64,000 nt of DNA, from contig NZ_JALJXV010000005.1 in NCBI RefSeq assembly GCF_024170285.1, positions 62,001-126,000 of the forward strand, written 5' to 3'. The stretch is from Natronocella acetinitrilica (GTDB lineage Bacteria > Pseudomonadota > Gammaproteobacteria > Nitrococcales > Aquisalimonadaceae). A program made the position numbers and the translations under genes. Below the pieces are notes generated by a model. It was given only the letters and a program-made list of their open reading frames with translations, was not told the origin of the DNA and searched no databases. Shown here piece by piece: positions 1-9,063 of the stretch (position 1 is its first letter; each line of letters opens with the position of its first letter).

Positions 1-734
1 TACCCGGTGGCGGACTGATCCTGGCAAACGGCGACCAGACCAGCATCGCCGAGACCTTGCAGCGCGGCTGCTGGACCCCGGTGACCCGCTTTGGAGCCGA
101 ACCGGACAACGACTACCGGCTACAGAGACATGGCGATGGCTGGGGGGTAACAGACACCGCCGGCGGCTTGCACCCGCTGGCCTGGTCGCAACCCGGGGAA
201 CACAACGCACGCAATGCGTTGGCCGCCCTGCTTGCCGCACGACATGTGGGCGTACCACTGGAGCAGGGGCTTGCCTCGCTGGCAGGCTTCCGGGGCATGA
301 AACGACGCCAGGAGTTGCGCGGCACAGTGGCGGGGGTGCGGGTCTTTGATGACTTCGCCCATCACCCGACAGCGATCAGCGCAACGCTTCAGGCCATGCG
401 CCCAGGAGTGACGGCGGGCCGACTGATCGCCGTGCTGGAACCCCGATCCAACACCATGAAGCTCGGCAGCCACCAGGCCGCCCTGCCAAGCGCGTTAAAC
501 GAGGCCGACCAGGTCTTTCTGTTTCAACCCCCGGCCATTGACTGGCGGGTGGCGGACATTGTCGAACGCCTGTCCGTCCCGGGCGTCTGGAGCGACAATC
601 TGGAACAACTGGTGACCGATATCTGCGATAACGCACAACCCGGGGACTGTGTTGTGGTCATGAGCAATGGCAGCTTTGGCGGCATCCATGAGCGCCTGTT
701 GCAGGCCCTTTCGAACAAGGAGCAGACCCTTTGA
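1..734 (+). CDS. mpl: UDP-N-acetylmuramate:tripeptide ligase Mpl, C-terminal part
   Basis: This reading frame is open from the left edge (first full codon at 3), so the N-terminal half lies outside the window. About 244 residues remain of a protein usually near 450. The visible part is the Mur-ligase central and C-terminal region: the frame enters at [11 protein letters not shown], then comes the substrate-binding stretch with AHHPTAI, and it ends in the SNGSFGG motif typical of Mpl. Mpl attaches recycled L-Ala-gamma-D-Glu-meso-DAP tripeptide to UDP-MurNAc in the cytoplasm, returning peptidoglycan fragments to wall synthesis. Its stop overlaps the TTG start of ubiX by four bases, so the two are probably co-transcribed, an order common in Pseudomonas-like genomes. 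Confidence 0.9.
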   Translation, partial: PGGGLILANGDQTSIAETLQRGCWTPVTRFGAEPDNDYRLQRHGDGWGVTDTAGGLHPLAWSQPGEHNARNALAALLAARHVGVPLEQGLASLAGFRGMKRRQELRGTVAGVRVFDDFAHHPTAISATLQAMRPGVTAGRLIAVLEPRSNTMKLGSHQAALPSALNEADQVFLFQPPAIDWRVADIVERLSVPGVWSDNLEQLVTDICDNAQPGDCVVVMSNGSFGGIHERLLQALSNKEQTL

Positions 735-1369
735 GCAGCGATCCCAGACACGATCACGTCACCCTCGCCTGGACCGGCGCATCAGGTATGCCCTACGGCC
801 TTCGGCTGCTCCAGGTGCTGCTTGAAAAGGGCATGGGTGTGCACCTGCTGATCTCCGATGCGGCCCGCGTGGTCCTCGGCACGGAGACGGATCTGGGCCT
901 GCCCGGACGCAACCCGGAAGCAGAACGGTTCCTGAGCGATCGCTTCGCGGCCGGTGACGGTCAGCTGAAACTGCTCGGCAACACCCAGTGGACGGCGGCC
1001 TGCGCATCAGGCTCCGGCGCCGCCCGCCGCATGGTTGTCTGCCCCTGCACCACCGGTACGCTTGGCGGTATCGCCGCAGGCACCAGCAACAACCTCATCG
1101 AACGCTCCGCCGATGTGGTGCTGAAGGAACGCGGTCGCCTGATCCTTGTGCCCCGGGAAATGCCCTACTCCACCTTGCACCTGGAAAACATGCTGACCCT
1201 GAGCCGCATGGGCGCGGTCATCATGCCGCCCTGTCCGGGGTTTTATAATCAGCCGCAATCGGTGGATGATCTGGTGGATTTCGTCGTGGCCCGCATACTC
1301 GATCATCTGGACGTGCCCAATGATCTGCAGCCCAGATGGGGGCACGCACGCCACACCCACAAGGACTGA
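731..1369 (+). CDS. ubiX: Flavin prenyltransferase UbiX
   Basis: 212 residues, the usual UbiX length. The TTG start at 731 overlaps the mpl stop. Family marks in order: the flavin-binding turn TGASGMPYG near residue 16, the stretch [13 protein letters not shown] followed by [11 protein letters not shown] near residues 105-130, the VPREMPY loop, and PCPGFYNQP near the end, equivalent to the PAMPGFY motif. UbiX transfers dimethylallyl phosphate to FMN to make prenylated FMN, the cofactor of the decarboxylase UbiD in ubiquinone synthesis. It acts as a soluble dodecamer in the cytoplasm. No ubiD gene is visible here. The mpl-ubiX coupling is conserved context and does not itself indicate a shared function. 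Confidence 0.93.
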   Translation: MSSDPRHDHVTLAWTGASGMPYGLRLLQVLLEKGMGVHLLISDAARVVLGTETDLGLPGRNPEAERFLSDRFAAGDGQLKLLGNTQWTAACASGSGAARRMVVCPCTTGTLGGIAAGTSNNLIERSADVVLKERGRLILVPREMPYSTLHLENMLTLSRMGAVIMPPCPGFYNQPQSVDDLVDFVVARILDHLDVPNDLQPRWGHARHTHKD

Positions 1370-1393
1370 GTAATCCGACAGGCGACGACCGTG

Positions 1394-1990
1394 ATGATGC
1401 GCATACCCATCTTTCCGCTACGAACCGTGCTTTTTCCCGGCGGTCCGTTGCAGCTCAGAATATTCGAAACCCGTTATCTGGACATGGTCAGCCAGTGCCT
1501 GCGGGAGGATCGCGGCTTCGGTGTCTGCCTGATTCAGGAGGGCAACGAAATCGGTGAGCCGGCGCACCCCCACCCGGTGGGCACCATTGCCCGCATTGTC
1601 GACTGGGACAAGCGGCCCGACGGTCTTCTGGGGCTGACGGCCATCGGCGGGGAACGCTTTCGCATACGCAGCATGGAACTGGCGAAGAATCGGCTGCTCT
1701 GGGCCCAGGTGGAACCCCTGTCGGCAGAGCAGTCTCCACCCCTGCCCGAACAGCCGGCGGAGCTGACCCGCATGCTGGACCAGGTGCTGGCGCTACCCGG
1801 CCTGGGCTACGAACACACCCCCCGCGCCGACGGCGATGCCGACTGGTTGTCCTGCCGACTGGCAGAGATTCTGCCGCTGCGACTGGAAGATCGACAGCGG
1901 CTGCTGACCATCAGTGACCCGATGATACGACTGCAAAGCCTGCAGTCGGTGATACCCGCCCTGCGCCTCGGCCAGAAGGACGACGCCTGA
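1394..1990 (+). CDS. Lon N-terminal-domain-like protein
   Basis: About 198 residues with only the substrate-recognition (LON, PF02190-type) domain. The N-terminus has the diagnostic IPIFPLRTVLFPGG followed by LRIFETRYLDMV, and an RIVDW segment comes later. There is no AAA+ ATPase and no Ser-Lys protease part, so this is not Lon protease. Free-standing LON-domain proteins of this size are widespread in proteobacteria and are uncharacterised. GTG 1391, ATG 1394 and ATG 1397 are adjacent, and the start is uncertain among them. It follows ubiX by 24 bases on the same strand and may be in the same transcript. It converges with hemL, leaving only 20 bases between the two genes. Confidence 0.85.
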   Translation: MMRIPIFPLRTVLFPGGPLQLRIFETRYLDMVSQCLREDRGFGVCLIQEGNEIGEPAHPHPVGTIARIVDWDKRPDGLLGLTAIGGERFRIRSMELAKNRLLWAQVEPLSAEQSPPLPEQPAELTRMLDQVLALPGLGYEHTPRADGDADWLSCRLAEILPLRLEDRQRLLTISDPMIRLQSLQSVIPALRLGQKDDA

Positions 1991-2010
1991 CGAGCCACGC
2001 CCCGAGCGCG

Positions 2011-3300
2011 CTACCGCTTCAACTGCGCGAAAACCCGGGAGAAGGCATTCAGCGTGTCGTCCATCACTCCCTCGTCATGGGTAATGGAGGTAAAGCCGCC
2101 CTCAAAGGCCGATGGCGCCATGTAGACACCCTCCGCCAGCATGGCGTGGAAGAACCGCCGGAAGCGGTCCACGTCACAGTTCATGACGTGTGCATAGGAT
2201 GTCACCGGCGTGTCCTGCTCGGTGAAGAAAACGCCGAACATGCTCCCCACCTGATTGACCTGCAGCGGCAAGCCGACCTCTCGTGCCCGATCCCGGATTC
2301 CCTGTGCCAGGTAGCTGGTGGACTGTTCCAGCCGCTGGAACAGTCCCGGACGGGAAATGATCTCCAGTGTCTTGATACCTGCAGCCATGGCCACCGGGTT
2401 ACCCGACAGCGTCCCGGCCTGATAGACGGGGCCAAGCGGCGCCAGATGCTCCATGATGTCGCGTCGGCCACCGAAGGCACCCACCGGCATGCCGCCGCCA
2501 ACCACCTTGCCCAGGCAGGTCAGATCCGGGGTGATTTCGTAGTGCGCCTGCGCGCCACCCAGGGCGGCGCGGAATCCTGACATCACCTCGTCGAAAATGA
2601 GCACCGCACCATGTTCCGTGCAGAGGCTGCGCAGGGTGTTCAGGAAATCCTGCGTGCCCGGCACGCAGTTCATGTTGCCGGCCACCGGCTCGACAATCAC
2701 CGCCGCAACCCGCTCCCCCATTTCCGAGAAGGCGCGCCGGGCATCCTCCGGATCGTTGTAGTTGAGGGTCACCGTGTCCTTGACCACGCTCTCCGGCACG
2801 CCGGGAGACGTCGGCGTGCCCAGGGTCAGGGCACCAGAACCGGCCTTGACCAGCAGCGAATCCACATGACCGTGATAATTGCCCTCGAACTTGACGATCA
2901 CATCCCGGCCGGTGAAGCCACGGGCCAGGCGCAGCGCGCTCATGGTGGCCTCGGTGCCCGAGTTGACCATGCGCAGCCGCTCCATGGACGGCACCAGGCC
3001 ACGAATCGCCTTTGCCATGCGCGTCTCAGCCTCCGTGGGAGCGCCAAAACTCAGCCCGCCCGCTGCGGCCTCACAAACGGCTTCGACCACTTCGGGATGG
3101 GCGTGACCCACCACCGCCGGACCCCAGGAGCAGACGAAGTCGATGTAGCGGTTGTGGTCCTCGTCATAGAGGTAGGGCCCCTCGGCGCGGCGAATGAAGA
3201 TCGGTGTCCCGCCCACTCCCTTGAATGCCCGCACCGGGGAATTCACGCCTCCGGGAAGATACTCCTGCGCCGTCTCGAACAGGGACTGGGAATGATTCAT
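2011..3300 (-). CDS. hemL: Glutamate-1-semialdehyde 2,1-aminomutase HemL
   Basis: 429 residues, normal for HemL. This PLP enzyme converts glutamate-1-semialdehyde to 5-aminolevulinate in the C5 route to heme. Visible marks: the N-terminal [27 protein letters not shown] for cofactor phosphate binding, [10 protein letters not shown], the PLP-ring aspartate in FDEVMSGFR, and the Schiff-base lysine in [10 protein letters not shown], which computes to Lys265, the same number as in E. coli HemL. thiE lies 83 bases upstream on the same strand, the thiE-hemL order seen in pseudomonads. Both genes supply cofactors. Confidence 0.96.
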   Translation of the reverse strand: MNHSQSLFETAQEYLPGGVNSPVRAFKGVGGTPIFIRRAEGPYLYDEDHNRYIDFVCSWGPAVVGHAHPEVVEAVCEAAAGGLSFGAPTEAETRMAKAIRGLVPSMERLRMVNSGTEATMSALRLARGFTGRDVIVKFEGNYHGHVDSLLVKAGSGALTLGTPTSPGVPESVVKDTVTLNYNDPEDARRAFSEMGERVAAVIVEPVAGNMNCVPGTQDFLNTLRSLCTEHGAVLIFDEVMSGFRAALGGAQAHYEITPDLTCLGKVVGGGMPVGAFGGRRDIMEHLAPLGPVYQAGTLSGNPVAMAAGIKTLEIISRPGLFQRLEQSTSYLAQGIRDRAREVGLPLQVNQVGSMFGVFFTEQDTPVTSYAHVMNCDVDRFRRFFHAMLAEGVYMAPSAFEGGFTSITHDEGVMDDTLNAFSRVFAQLKR

Positions 3301-3383
3301 GCCGGGCTAGCCTCCAACAAGGGAATGTCTGTGTGCATTGTGTCCATGGTGCGCAAAGTGTAACAGGCGTCAGGGGACGCGAC

Positions 3384-4034
3384 TCACTGATACTCCCGAG
3401 CAGCCTGCATGACCTGGCAGATCCGCCGCGCCGCCGTCGCCGGTTCAGCCGCACTGAACACGGCGCTGATCACGGCCAGGGCATCGAGGCCCAGCGCGGC
3501 CAGCGGCGCGGCATTCTCCGCAGTTATGCCACCAATGGCCACCAGCGGCAGCTTGAAGCGCTGGCGCGCCTCGCGCAGGGTATCCATGGATACCTGAATC
3601 GCCCCGGGCTTGGTCGGCGACGGGTACACCGCACCGAACGCCAGATACGAGGCACCAGCCCGCTGCAAGGCCTCCGCCCGCTCCAGCGAGTTGTAACAGG
3701 ACACGCCAATCAGGGCCTCGGGGCCCAGCAGTCCGCGGGCCTGGTCGATTGCGCCATCATCCCGCCCCAGATGAACGCCATCCGCGCCGCAGGCGGCGGC
3801 AAGCCGACTGTCGTCGTTGACGATGAAAAGCGCCCCGGCGTCACGGCACAGGCCGCACAGCGCCAATGCCTCCCGCAGCCGTCGCGGGGCGTCATCGGTC
3901 TTGTCCCGGTACTGCAGCACCCGCGCCCCGCCGTCGAGCACCGCCCGGGCCCGGTCGATCAGCACCTGCAGGGATCGCGACTGGCCATCGGTGATGACAT
4001 ACAGCCCCGATAGGCGGTGATGGACGTTGGACAT
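3384..4034 (-). CDS. thiE: Thiamine phosphate synthase ThiE
   Basis: 216 residues from the ATG at 4034, a typical ThiE TIM barrel. The same frame is open further upstream, but homology begins here at MSNVHHRLSGLYVITD. Conserved stretches are LQYRDKT, the FIVNDD pair, GVHLGRDD, IGVSCYN, the phosphate loop region FGAVYPSPTKPG, and VAIGGITAENA. The enzyme joins hydroxymethylpyrimidine diphosphate to thiazole phosphate to give thiamine phosphate. It is transcribed toward hemL and divergent from the rubredoxin gene, with about 93 bases between the two starts to hold both promoters. Confidence 0.94.
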   Translation of the reverse strand: MSNVHHRLSGLYVITDGQSRSLQVLIDRARAVLDGGARVLQYRDKTDDAPRRLREALALCGLCRDAGALFIVNDDSRLAAACGADGVHLGRDDGAIDQARGLLGPEALIGVSCYNSLERAEALQRAGASYLAFGAVYPSPTKPGAIQVSMDTLREARQRFKLPLVAIGGITAENAAPLAALGLDALAVISAVFSAAEPATAARRICQVMQAAREYQ

Positions 4035-4127
4035 GGGGTCGTTTCTCCGTTGCGATGGACGGTCGACGCTTTCGGCACGACGGGTTAGAGTGGCAACCCC
4101 TTCAACATACTCATAGGAGGCAGCGTC

Positions 4128-4292
4128 TTGAAATCCTACATGTGCGTGATTTGCGGATGGGTGTACGAAGAAGCGGAAGGTCTGCCGGACGAAGGCATCA
4201 AGCCCGGCACGCGCTGGGAGGATATCCCCAAGGATTTCACCTGCCCCGAATGTGGCGCCACCAAGGACGATTTCGAGATGGTGGAAATTTAG
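4128..4292 (+). CDS. rubA: Rubredoxin
   Basis: A 54-residue protein starting at TTG 4128. The start is fixed by an AGGAGG ribosome site at 4115-4120, seven bases upstream. The four iron-ligating cysteines are Cys6, Cys9, Cys39 and Cys42, in the pairs MCVICGWVY and CPECGA. The central [12 protein letters not shown] is typical of rubredoxin. Rubredoxin is a one-electron carrier with a single Fe(SCys)4 centre. In relatives it reduces alkane monooxygenase or oxygen and ROS reductases, and the partner here is not visible. It lies beside thiE/hemL as in Pseudomonas. Its small size and TTG start make it easy to miss. Confidence 0.95.
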   Translation: MKSYMCVICGWVYEEAEGLPDEGIKPGTRWEDIPKDFTCPECGATKDDFEMVEI

Positions 4293-4314
4293 TGTCCTTC
4301 GGGAGACTCGGCGA

Positions 4315-5565
4315 TCAGGGGAGGATATCCACCCCCAGGAACCAGATGGCAATACCGCCGAGTGCCAGCAGCAGGGCCACCACCAGCAGACCCTGAGCCA
4401 GCTTGCTGAAATGCTGGCCCAGCGAGAGACCGGCCCGGGCCTCTCGAACCGGTTGCGGGCTCGGTGCCACCGGCTTCCTTGCCGATTGATGGGCTTTGCC
4501 CGCCGCCGCTGCAGCGTCCTGTTCGTCTTCCAGAAACACGTTGCGGCGGGCCGTCTGCACCGTCTGCCGGGCACGATCCTGGGCTTCCTGTTTTTCCACC
4601 TGCTGCTGGAGCCGCTCCAGCTTGCCGGCATCCAGCGAGGAATCCGCCGACATCAGCAGGAATTCCTCGGCGATATCGTCGTCCAGCCCGCCGGAGACGT
4701 CGAGGGCCGGAGCCGCTTTTTTCGACTCGGCGTCAACAGCGTTCTGCGCGGCCGCCGCCCGCAAGATGGCGTTGGCCTCGCTCAGATCAACCTGCGTGGG
4801 ATTGCCGGCACCGGTGTGGAAGGAGCGGTAGACATTGCGGACCTGGGCCGCACCTTCGCTGTCCGCCCGCGCCTTGTCGGTATCCTCGGCTGATTGCTGC
4901 AACTCCGACACCTTGCCCTGCATGCCCACCAGTTGCTCGGCGAGACGGACGGTCCGCTGCTGCAGCTGCACGCGACGCCGCTCGGACAGATCCAGCGCCT
5001 TGCGGAGGGTCGACAACTCCCCGCGCAGACTGTCGGCCTCGTCCTCATCAACGTTGCCATCCAGCCCTTGCAGGCTGCGCAAGGTCTCCTCCAGCTGACG
5101 ACTGCGGGAGCGCTCTGCATTCAGCGCCTCGCGCAGGCGATGCATTTCCCCTTCCATGCGTGCCAACTCCTCCTCTGCGCTCTGCCAGGCGCTCTGCGCC
5201 GCCGCCTTGTAGCGGGCGACCTCCTCCTGCACGGAATGACGGGTGCTTTCTTCCTGCTGCAGGAACTGGTTTGCCAGCTCATCATACCGCCGTTGCACAC
5301 GATCACCATGATCGCGTGACTCCCGCAACTGTGCCTCCAGCGTCGCCACCTGGTCTTCCAGCCGTCGCCGCCGCGCGACCTCGGCAGCCTGCTGACGAAG
5401 ATGCTGCGCCTCGATCTGCTGCCGACTGGTCTCGGCCTTGGCGCGGTGATAGGCGACTTCCTCCTCCAGCCGCTGGCGGACCGCCGCGAGTTCCTGCCGC
5501 AGTCGCTCCACCTCGCTGCCCGGCCTGGCGTCCCGCAGGCCGGCGCCGGCTTCACTCGCGCTCAT
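4315..5565 (-). CDS. Coiled-coil protein with C-terminal membrane anchor
   Basis: 416 residues, function not recognised. Residues about 15-240 are almost continuous heptad-rich coiled coil (many E, R, Q, L; for example RLRQELAAVRQRLEEEV). A less ordered acidic and Ala-rich middle follows. Close to the C-terminus is one hydrophobic helix, LAQGLLVVALLLALGGIAIW, ending in a short LGVDILP tail. There is no signal peptide. The layout is that of a tail-anchored or C-terminally anchored inner-membrane protein with a long cytoplasmic rod. It lies 24 bases downstream of cpdA on the same strand and converges with the rubredoxin gene. A role in organising the envelope or poles is conceivable, but nothing in the sequence shows it. 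Confidence 0.75.
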   Translation of the reverse strand: MSASEAGAGLRDARPGSEVERLRQELAAVRQRLEEEVAYHRAKAETSRQQIEAQHLRQQAAEVARRRRLEDQVATLEAQLRESRDHGDRVQRRYDELANQFLQQEESTRHSVQEEVARYKAAAQSAWQSAEEELARMEGEMHRLREALNAERSRSRQLEETLRSLQGLDGNVDEDEADSLRGELSTLRKALDLSERRRVQLQQRTVRLAEQLVGMQGKVSELQQSAEDTDKARADSEGAAQVRNVYRSFHTGAGNPTQVDLSEANAILRAAAAQNAVDAESKKAAPALDVSGGLDDDIAEEFLLMSADSSLDAGKLERLQQQVEKQEAQDRARQTVQTARRNVFLEDEQDAAAAAGKAHQSARKPVAPSPQPVREARAGLSLGQHFSKLAQGLLVVALLLALGGIAIWFLGVDILP

Positions 5566-5589
5566 TGACTATGCCTCTGCCCATACGTT

Positions 5590-6411
5590 TCAGTAGCCCC
5601 GCAGGCTCAGGTCCAGGCCTGTTGGTAACCGCTCCAATCGCTCGACCCATGTCTCGACGCCACCATCGGCCTGCAGTCGCAGGTAACGCCAGCCCGGTGC
5701 AATCTCGTCGAGGGTGAAATTCCTTGCTCCCGGCAGGAACTGAATACAGGTGGACGGCGTGGCAAGCATTCTCAGGGCGCCGAGGCGTTGATCCACTTCC
5801 TGGTGGACATGTCCCCACAGGACGATCCGGGCCTGGGGATGGCGCTCAAGCAGTTCCATCAAGTCCTGGCCGTTGTCGACGCCGATGGCATCGATCCAGG
5901 CGGAGCCGACGTCAACGGGGTGATGATGCAGGGCCACCAGGGTGGGCCTCTCGGCATGGTCGCGCAGCGTACGCGCCAGCCGATCAAGCTCATCCGACGA
6001 CAGATGGCCGCCGGGGGAGCCTGCGATGGTGGAGTCCAGCATCACCACCAACCACTCGCCCAAGACGACATGACCAACCCAGCGAATAGTGTCATGATCG
6101 GCAAAGACCGACGCCATGAGGGAACCGTCATCATGGTTGCCGGGCAGAACGTACACCGGCGCGTCGAAGACCTGCAGGTCGTCCATCAGCCGCCGATAGG
6201 TGGATTCGCGGTGATCATGAACCAGGTCGCCAGTCACCAGCACGGCGTCGGGCCGCGGCCCACGGCGCTGCACCTCGCTCAATACGCTGTGCCAGGTCGC
6301 GCTGGTGCTGACCCCCGCCAGTGCTCCCTGGCCGTCACTGAACAGGTGCGGATCGGTCAGCTGCAGAAGGCAGACGCTATCCCTGGCGTTGCTGGCGGGG
6401 CCATCGGTCAT
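5590..6411 (-). CDS. cpdA: 3',5'-cyclic-AMP phosphodiesterase CpdA
   Basis: 273 residues of class III metallophosphodiesterase. All metal-site motifs are present in order: LTDPHLF (D-x-H), VTGDLVHD, LPGNHDD, the histidine cluster HHHPVD, and GHVHQ. The overall pattern, including the YRRLMDDL region, matches CpdA, which hydrolyses cAMP to AMP in the cytoplasm. In twitching bacteria cAMP is raised by Pil-Chp signalling through CyaB and Vfr, and CpdA lowers it. It is therefore a plausible functional partner of the chemosensory operon at 30-42 kb, although the genes are not linked. It is followed by the coiled-coil gene. Confidence 0.88.
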   Translation of the reverse strand: MTDGPASNARDSVCLLQLTDPHLFSDGQGALAGVSTSATWHSVLSEVQRRGPRPDAVLVTGDLVHDHRESTYRRLMDDLQVFDAPVYVLPGNHDDGSLMASVFADHDTIRWVGHVVLGEWLVVMLDSTIAGSPGGHLSSDELDRLARTLRDHAERPTLVALHHHPVDVGSAWIDAIGVDNGQDLMELLERHPQARIVLWGHVHQEVDQRLGALRMLATPSTCIQFLPGARNFTLDEIAPGWRYLRLQADGGVETWVERLERLPTGLDLSLRGY

Positions 6412-6659
6412 GGTTGCATCCTGTCGAATATGATTGCCGCCGAAGGCATTGGCTTCGCACGACGCAGCTTGGTACGCTCGAGCGCACTTTCATTGTCTTC
6501 GGTTGCCCCCGCCACCAATGGCGCAGGAGCACCCACCCGGTATGACCATACGTGCGTTCGAGCGGTACGATCTGCCGCCGCCGTCACAAAACGATCCGGG
6601 AACGGACATTCACGGTTCCAGCCCGAGACATGCCGGGGCGAGTTTCGAGGACGCAGATC

Positions 6660-7325
6660 ATGACGCGCCGCAGCCTTGCCATGAATGATGCCTTGCAGAC
6701 CTACCTGCAGGAGATTCAGGCACAGCCGTCGCCGCTGGAGCAGCGCCTGATGTCGGAAACCGCGACGCTGCCGGGGGCGAAGATGCAGATCGCCCTGGAG
6801 CAGGCGCGGTTCATGCGGATGCTGGTGGCGATCACCGGCGCCCGCCGTTGTCTGGAAATCGGCACCTTCACGGGCTTCAGCGCTCTGGCTGTGGCGCAGG
6901 CTCTGCCTGAAGACGGCACGCTGCTGACCCTGGACCTGAACCCGGAAACCACCGCTATCGCCCGGCGTTACTGGGATGAGGCAGGTGTCGGCGGGAAGAT
7001 CACCGCGCGAATCGGCCCGGCGCTGGAGGCGGTGGCGATGTTGCTTGAAGACCATGAAGCCGGCTTCGACTTCATCTTCATCGATGCCGACAAGGCCAAC
7101 TACCCCAGGTACTTCGAACTGTGCGTTGAACTGATCCACCCGGGCGGACTCATTCTGGTGGACAATGTATTGTGGTCGGGACGGGTCGTGGACGGCGACG
7201 ATCACAGCGCAGACACGGAAGGCATTCGGGCTTTCAACAGACTGGTACGGGACGAGCCACGGGTAGATCATTGCGTGATTCCGCTCGCCGACGGGCTCAC
7301 CCTCGCCAGGCGATTACCAGGGTGA
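6660..7325 (+). CDS. Class I SAM-dependent O-methyltransferase
   Basis: 221 residues from ATG 6660, which has a GAGG about nine bases upstream. The frame extends further up but without family similarity. An alternative ATG at 6681 is possible. This is the catechol/caffeoyl-CoA O-methyltransferase family (PF01596): SAM loop CLEIGTFTGFSAL, acidic LDLNPET, the metal-binding FIDADKANY, and LVDNVLWSGRV. Members are cation-dependent and methylate catechol-like hydroxyls, and the natural substrate is unknown. It is divergent from cpdA across about 250 bases that hold no convincing gene. The lipoprotein gene follows 23 bases downstream on the same strand. Confidence 0.88.
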   Translation: MTRRSLAMNDALQTYLQEIQAQPSPLEQRLMSETATLPGAKMQIALEQARFMRMLVAITGARRCLEIGTFTGFSALAVAQALPEDGTLLTLDLNPETTAIARRYWDEAGVGGKITARIGPALEAVAMLLEDHEAGFDFIFIDADKANYPRYFELCVELIHPGGLILVDNVLWSGRVVDGDDHSADTEGIRAFNRLVRDEPRVDHCVIPLADGLTLARRLPG

Positions 7326-7348
7326 CCCGGCACACCATGAGGACAACG

Positions 7349-7744
7349 ATGGGATTCAAGCATGTCTCGCGGGGCGTCGCCGCTCTGGCGCTTGCCCTGC
7401 TGCTCGCCGGCTGCGCCGGCGTCGGCTCAAGCGCGCCCAGCGAACGGTTCGACGAGGGCCGCGCCGCCTGGGAGGCCGGAGACTACAGTCGTGCCTTCGA
7501 GTTGATGGTCGCGGAGGCCGAGGCCGGCAATGCCGATGCGCAGTACACCGTTGGCTACATGTATTACACCGGCCAGGGCGTTCAACGGGACGAGCGAGCA
7601 GCCATACGCTGGATCCAACGCGCGGCCGGCAACGGCAGCGCGCGCGCCATGCAGGCGCTGGGAGAGCTTGCCAACATCGGCGCGCGCTATCACGGCGACG
7701 AAAACGGCGATGATGAAGGCGCCGCAGGCGAGATCTTCGATTAG
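7349..7744 (+). CDS. Sel1-repeat lipoprotein
   Basis: 131 residues. A hydrophobic signal sequence ends in the lipobox LLAGC, so the mature protein should be lipidated at this cysteine. ATG 7349 is preferred over ATG 7337 because GAGGA lies a few bases before it. The mature part holds one and a half to two Sel1/TPR-like repeats: AEAGNADAQYTVGYMYYTGQGV, split here only by description, then AIRWIQRAAGNGSARAM. It ends in an acidic tail. Sel1 repeats mediate protein contacts, and the partner is unknown. The gene converges with argA, with two bases between the stops. Confidence 0.8.
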   Translation: MGFKHVSRGVAALALALLLAGCAGVGSSAPSERFDEGRAAWEAGDYSRAFELMVAEAEAGNADAQYTVGYMYYTGQGVQRDERAAIRWIQRAAGNGSARAMQALGELANIGARYHGDENGDDEGAAGEIFD

Positions 7745-7746
7745 CC

Positions 7747-9063
7747 TCAAAGCTGCTTGAAGAACACCTTCGAATTGCGCTTCAGGTTGTACATCTTCCG
7801 GCGCTCCACCGGTAGCTCGTCCAATTCGGCGGGCCGGAAACCCCGCTCCTGGAACCAGTGCGCGGTGCGGGTGGTGAGCACGAAGATCGCGTCCAGGCCC
7901 TGACGCCGCGCCTCCTTCTCTACATGTCGCAAGAGTTGATCACCACGGCCGCTGCTGCGGTAGTCGCCATGTATCGCAAAGCAGGCAAGTTCACCCAGAC
8001 CAGCCGCCGGATGGGGTGACAGCGCCGCGCTGGCAATCACCGCGCCATCGCGTTCGATGACGGTGAACTCGCCGATCTGTGTTTCCAGATGCTCCCGCGA
8101 GCGTCGCACCAGCAAGCCTTCGCGCTCCAGCGGCTCAATCAACTCCAGGATACCGCCGACGTCATCCACCCGGGCCTGACGGATGGACTCGAACGGGTTG
8201 CCGGTGACCAGGGTGCCGACGCCGTCCCGGGTAAACAGCTCGAGCAACAGGTGGCCATCACCACGGCGCTCCAGCAGGTGCACCCGCTGCACGCCGCCCT
8301 GACAGGCACGCACGGCACCCTCCAGCAAGCGCCTGAACTCGGCTTCGGCCTCACCGCTCCCCTGCAACCCCTGGGCAACGCGCTGAGCCTGGTGGAGATC
8401 CAGCTCGCGCAGCAGTGCGCCAGAGGCATCCCGCGGCAGAGCCTGCTCCACCAGGTAGAGCAGCTTGTCGGCCTGCAAGGCCTGGGCTGCCGCCAGCGCC
8501 ACCTCTTCCGCCGCGAGATTGAACACCTCCCCGGTGGGCGAGTACCCCAGCGGGGCCAGCAGCACGATGGCTCCCGCGTCCAGCCGCTCGTTGATGCCGG
8601 CATGATCAATGCGCCGGACTTCACCGGTGTGGAGAAAATCCACCCCGTCACGCACGCCGAGAGGACGTGCCGTTACGAAATTCCCCGAGGCGACCTGCAG
8701 GCGAAACCCCGCCATGGGCGAGTTCGCCACGCCCATGGACAACAGCGCCTCCAGTTCCACCCGCACCGTGCCGGCAGCTTCCTTGACACAGGACAGGGCC
8801 AGATCATCGGTAATGCGCAAGCCACCGTGGTAGCGCAGCGAACCGCCGCGAGCCGCCAAGCGCTGCTCGATCTGCGGCCGGGTACCCGCCACCAGGACCA
8901 CGCGGATGCCCAGACTGTTCAGGAGCGCCACGTCGTGCACCAGGCTGGCGAACTCCTCCGACTCCACGGCCTCCCCGCCCAGGCTGATGACGAAAGTCCG
9001 CCCCCGGTGCGCATTGATATAGGGCGCGCTGCGCCGGAACCACTGGACGTAATCGGTGCTCAT
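7747..9063 (-). CDS. argA: N-acetylglutamate synthase ArgA
   Basis: 438 residues, two domains as in classical ArgA. An amino-acid-kinase fold (about 1-290) starts FVISLGGEAVESEEF and carries the arginine-sensing site in the family. A GNAT acetyltransferase domain (about 295-438) has the acetyl-CoA loop DYRSSGRGDQLL and FVLTTRTAHWFQERGF. It makes N-acetylglutamate from glutamate and acetyl-CoA, the first step of arginine synthesis, and is normally feedback-inhibited by arginine. Its start overlaps the argE stop by four bases, so the argE-argA pair is translationally coupled. Confidence 0.95.
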   Translation of the reverse strand: MSTDYVQWFRRSAPYINAHRGRTFVISLGGEAVESEEFASLVHDVALLNSLGIRVVLVAGTRPQIEQRLAARGGSLRYHGGLRITDDLALSCVKEAAGTVRVELEALLSMGVANSPMAGFRLQVASGNFVTARPLGVRDGVDFLHTGEVRRIDHAGINERLDAGAIVLLAPLGYSPTGEVFNLAAEEVALAAAQALQADKLLYLVEQALPRDASGALLRELDLHQAQRVAQGLQGSGEAEAEFRRLLEGAVRACQGGVQRVHLLERRGDGHLLLELFTRDGVGTLVTGNPFESIRQARVDDVGGILELIEPLEREGLLVRRSREHLETQIGEFTVIERDGAVIASAALSPHPAAGLGELACFAIHGDYRSSGRGDQLLRHVEKEARRQGLDAIFVLTTRTAHWFQERGFRPAELDELPVERRKMYNLKRNSKVFFKQL

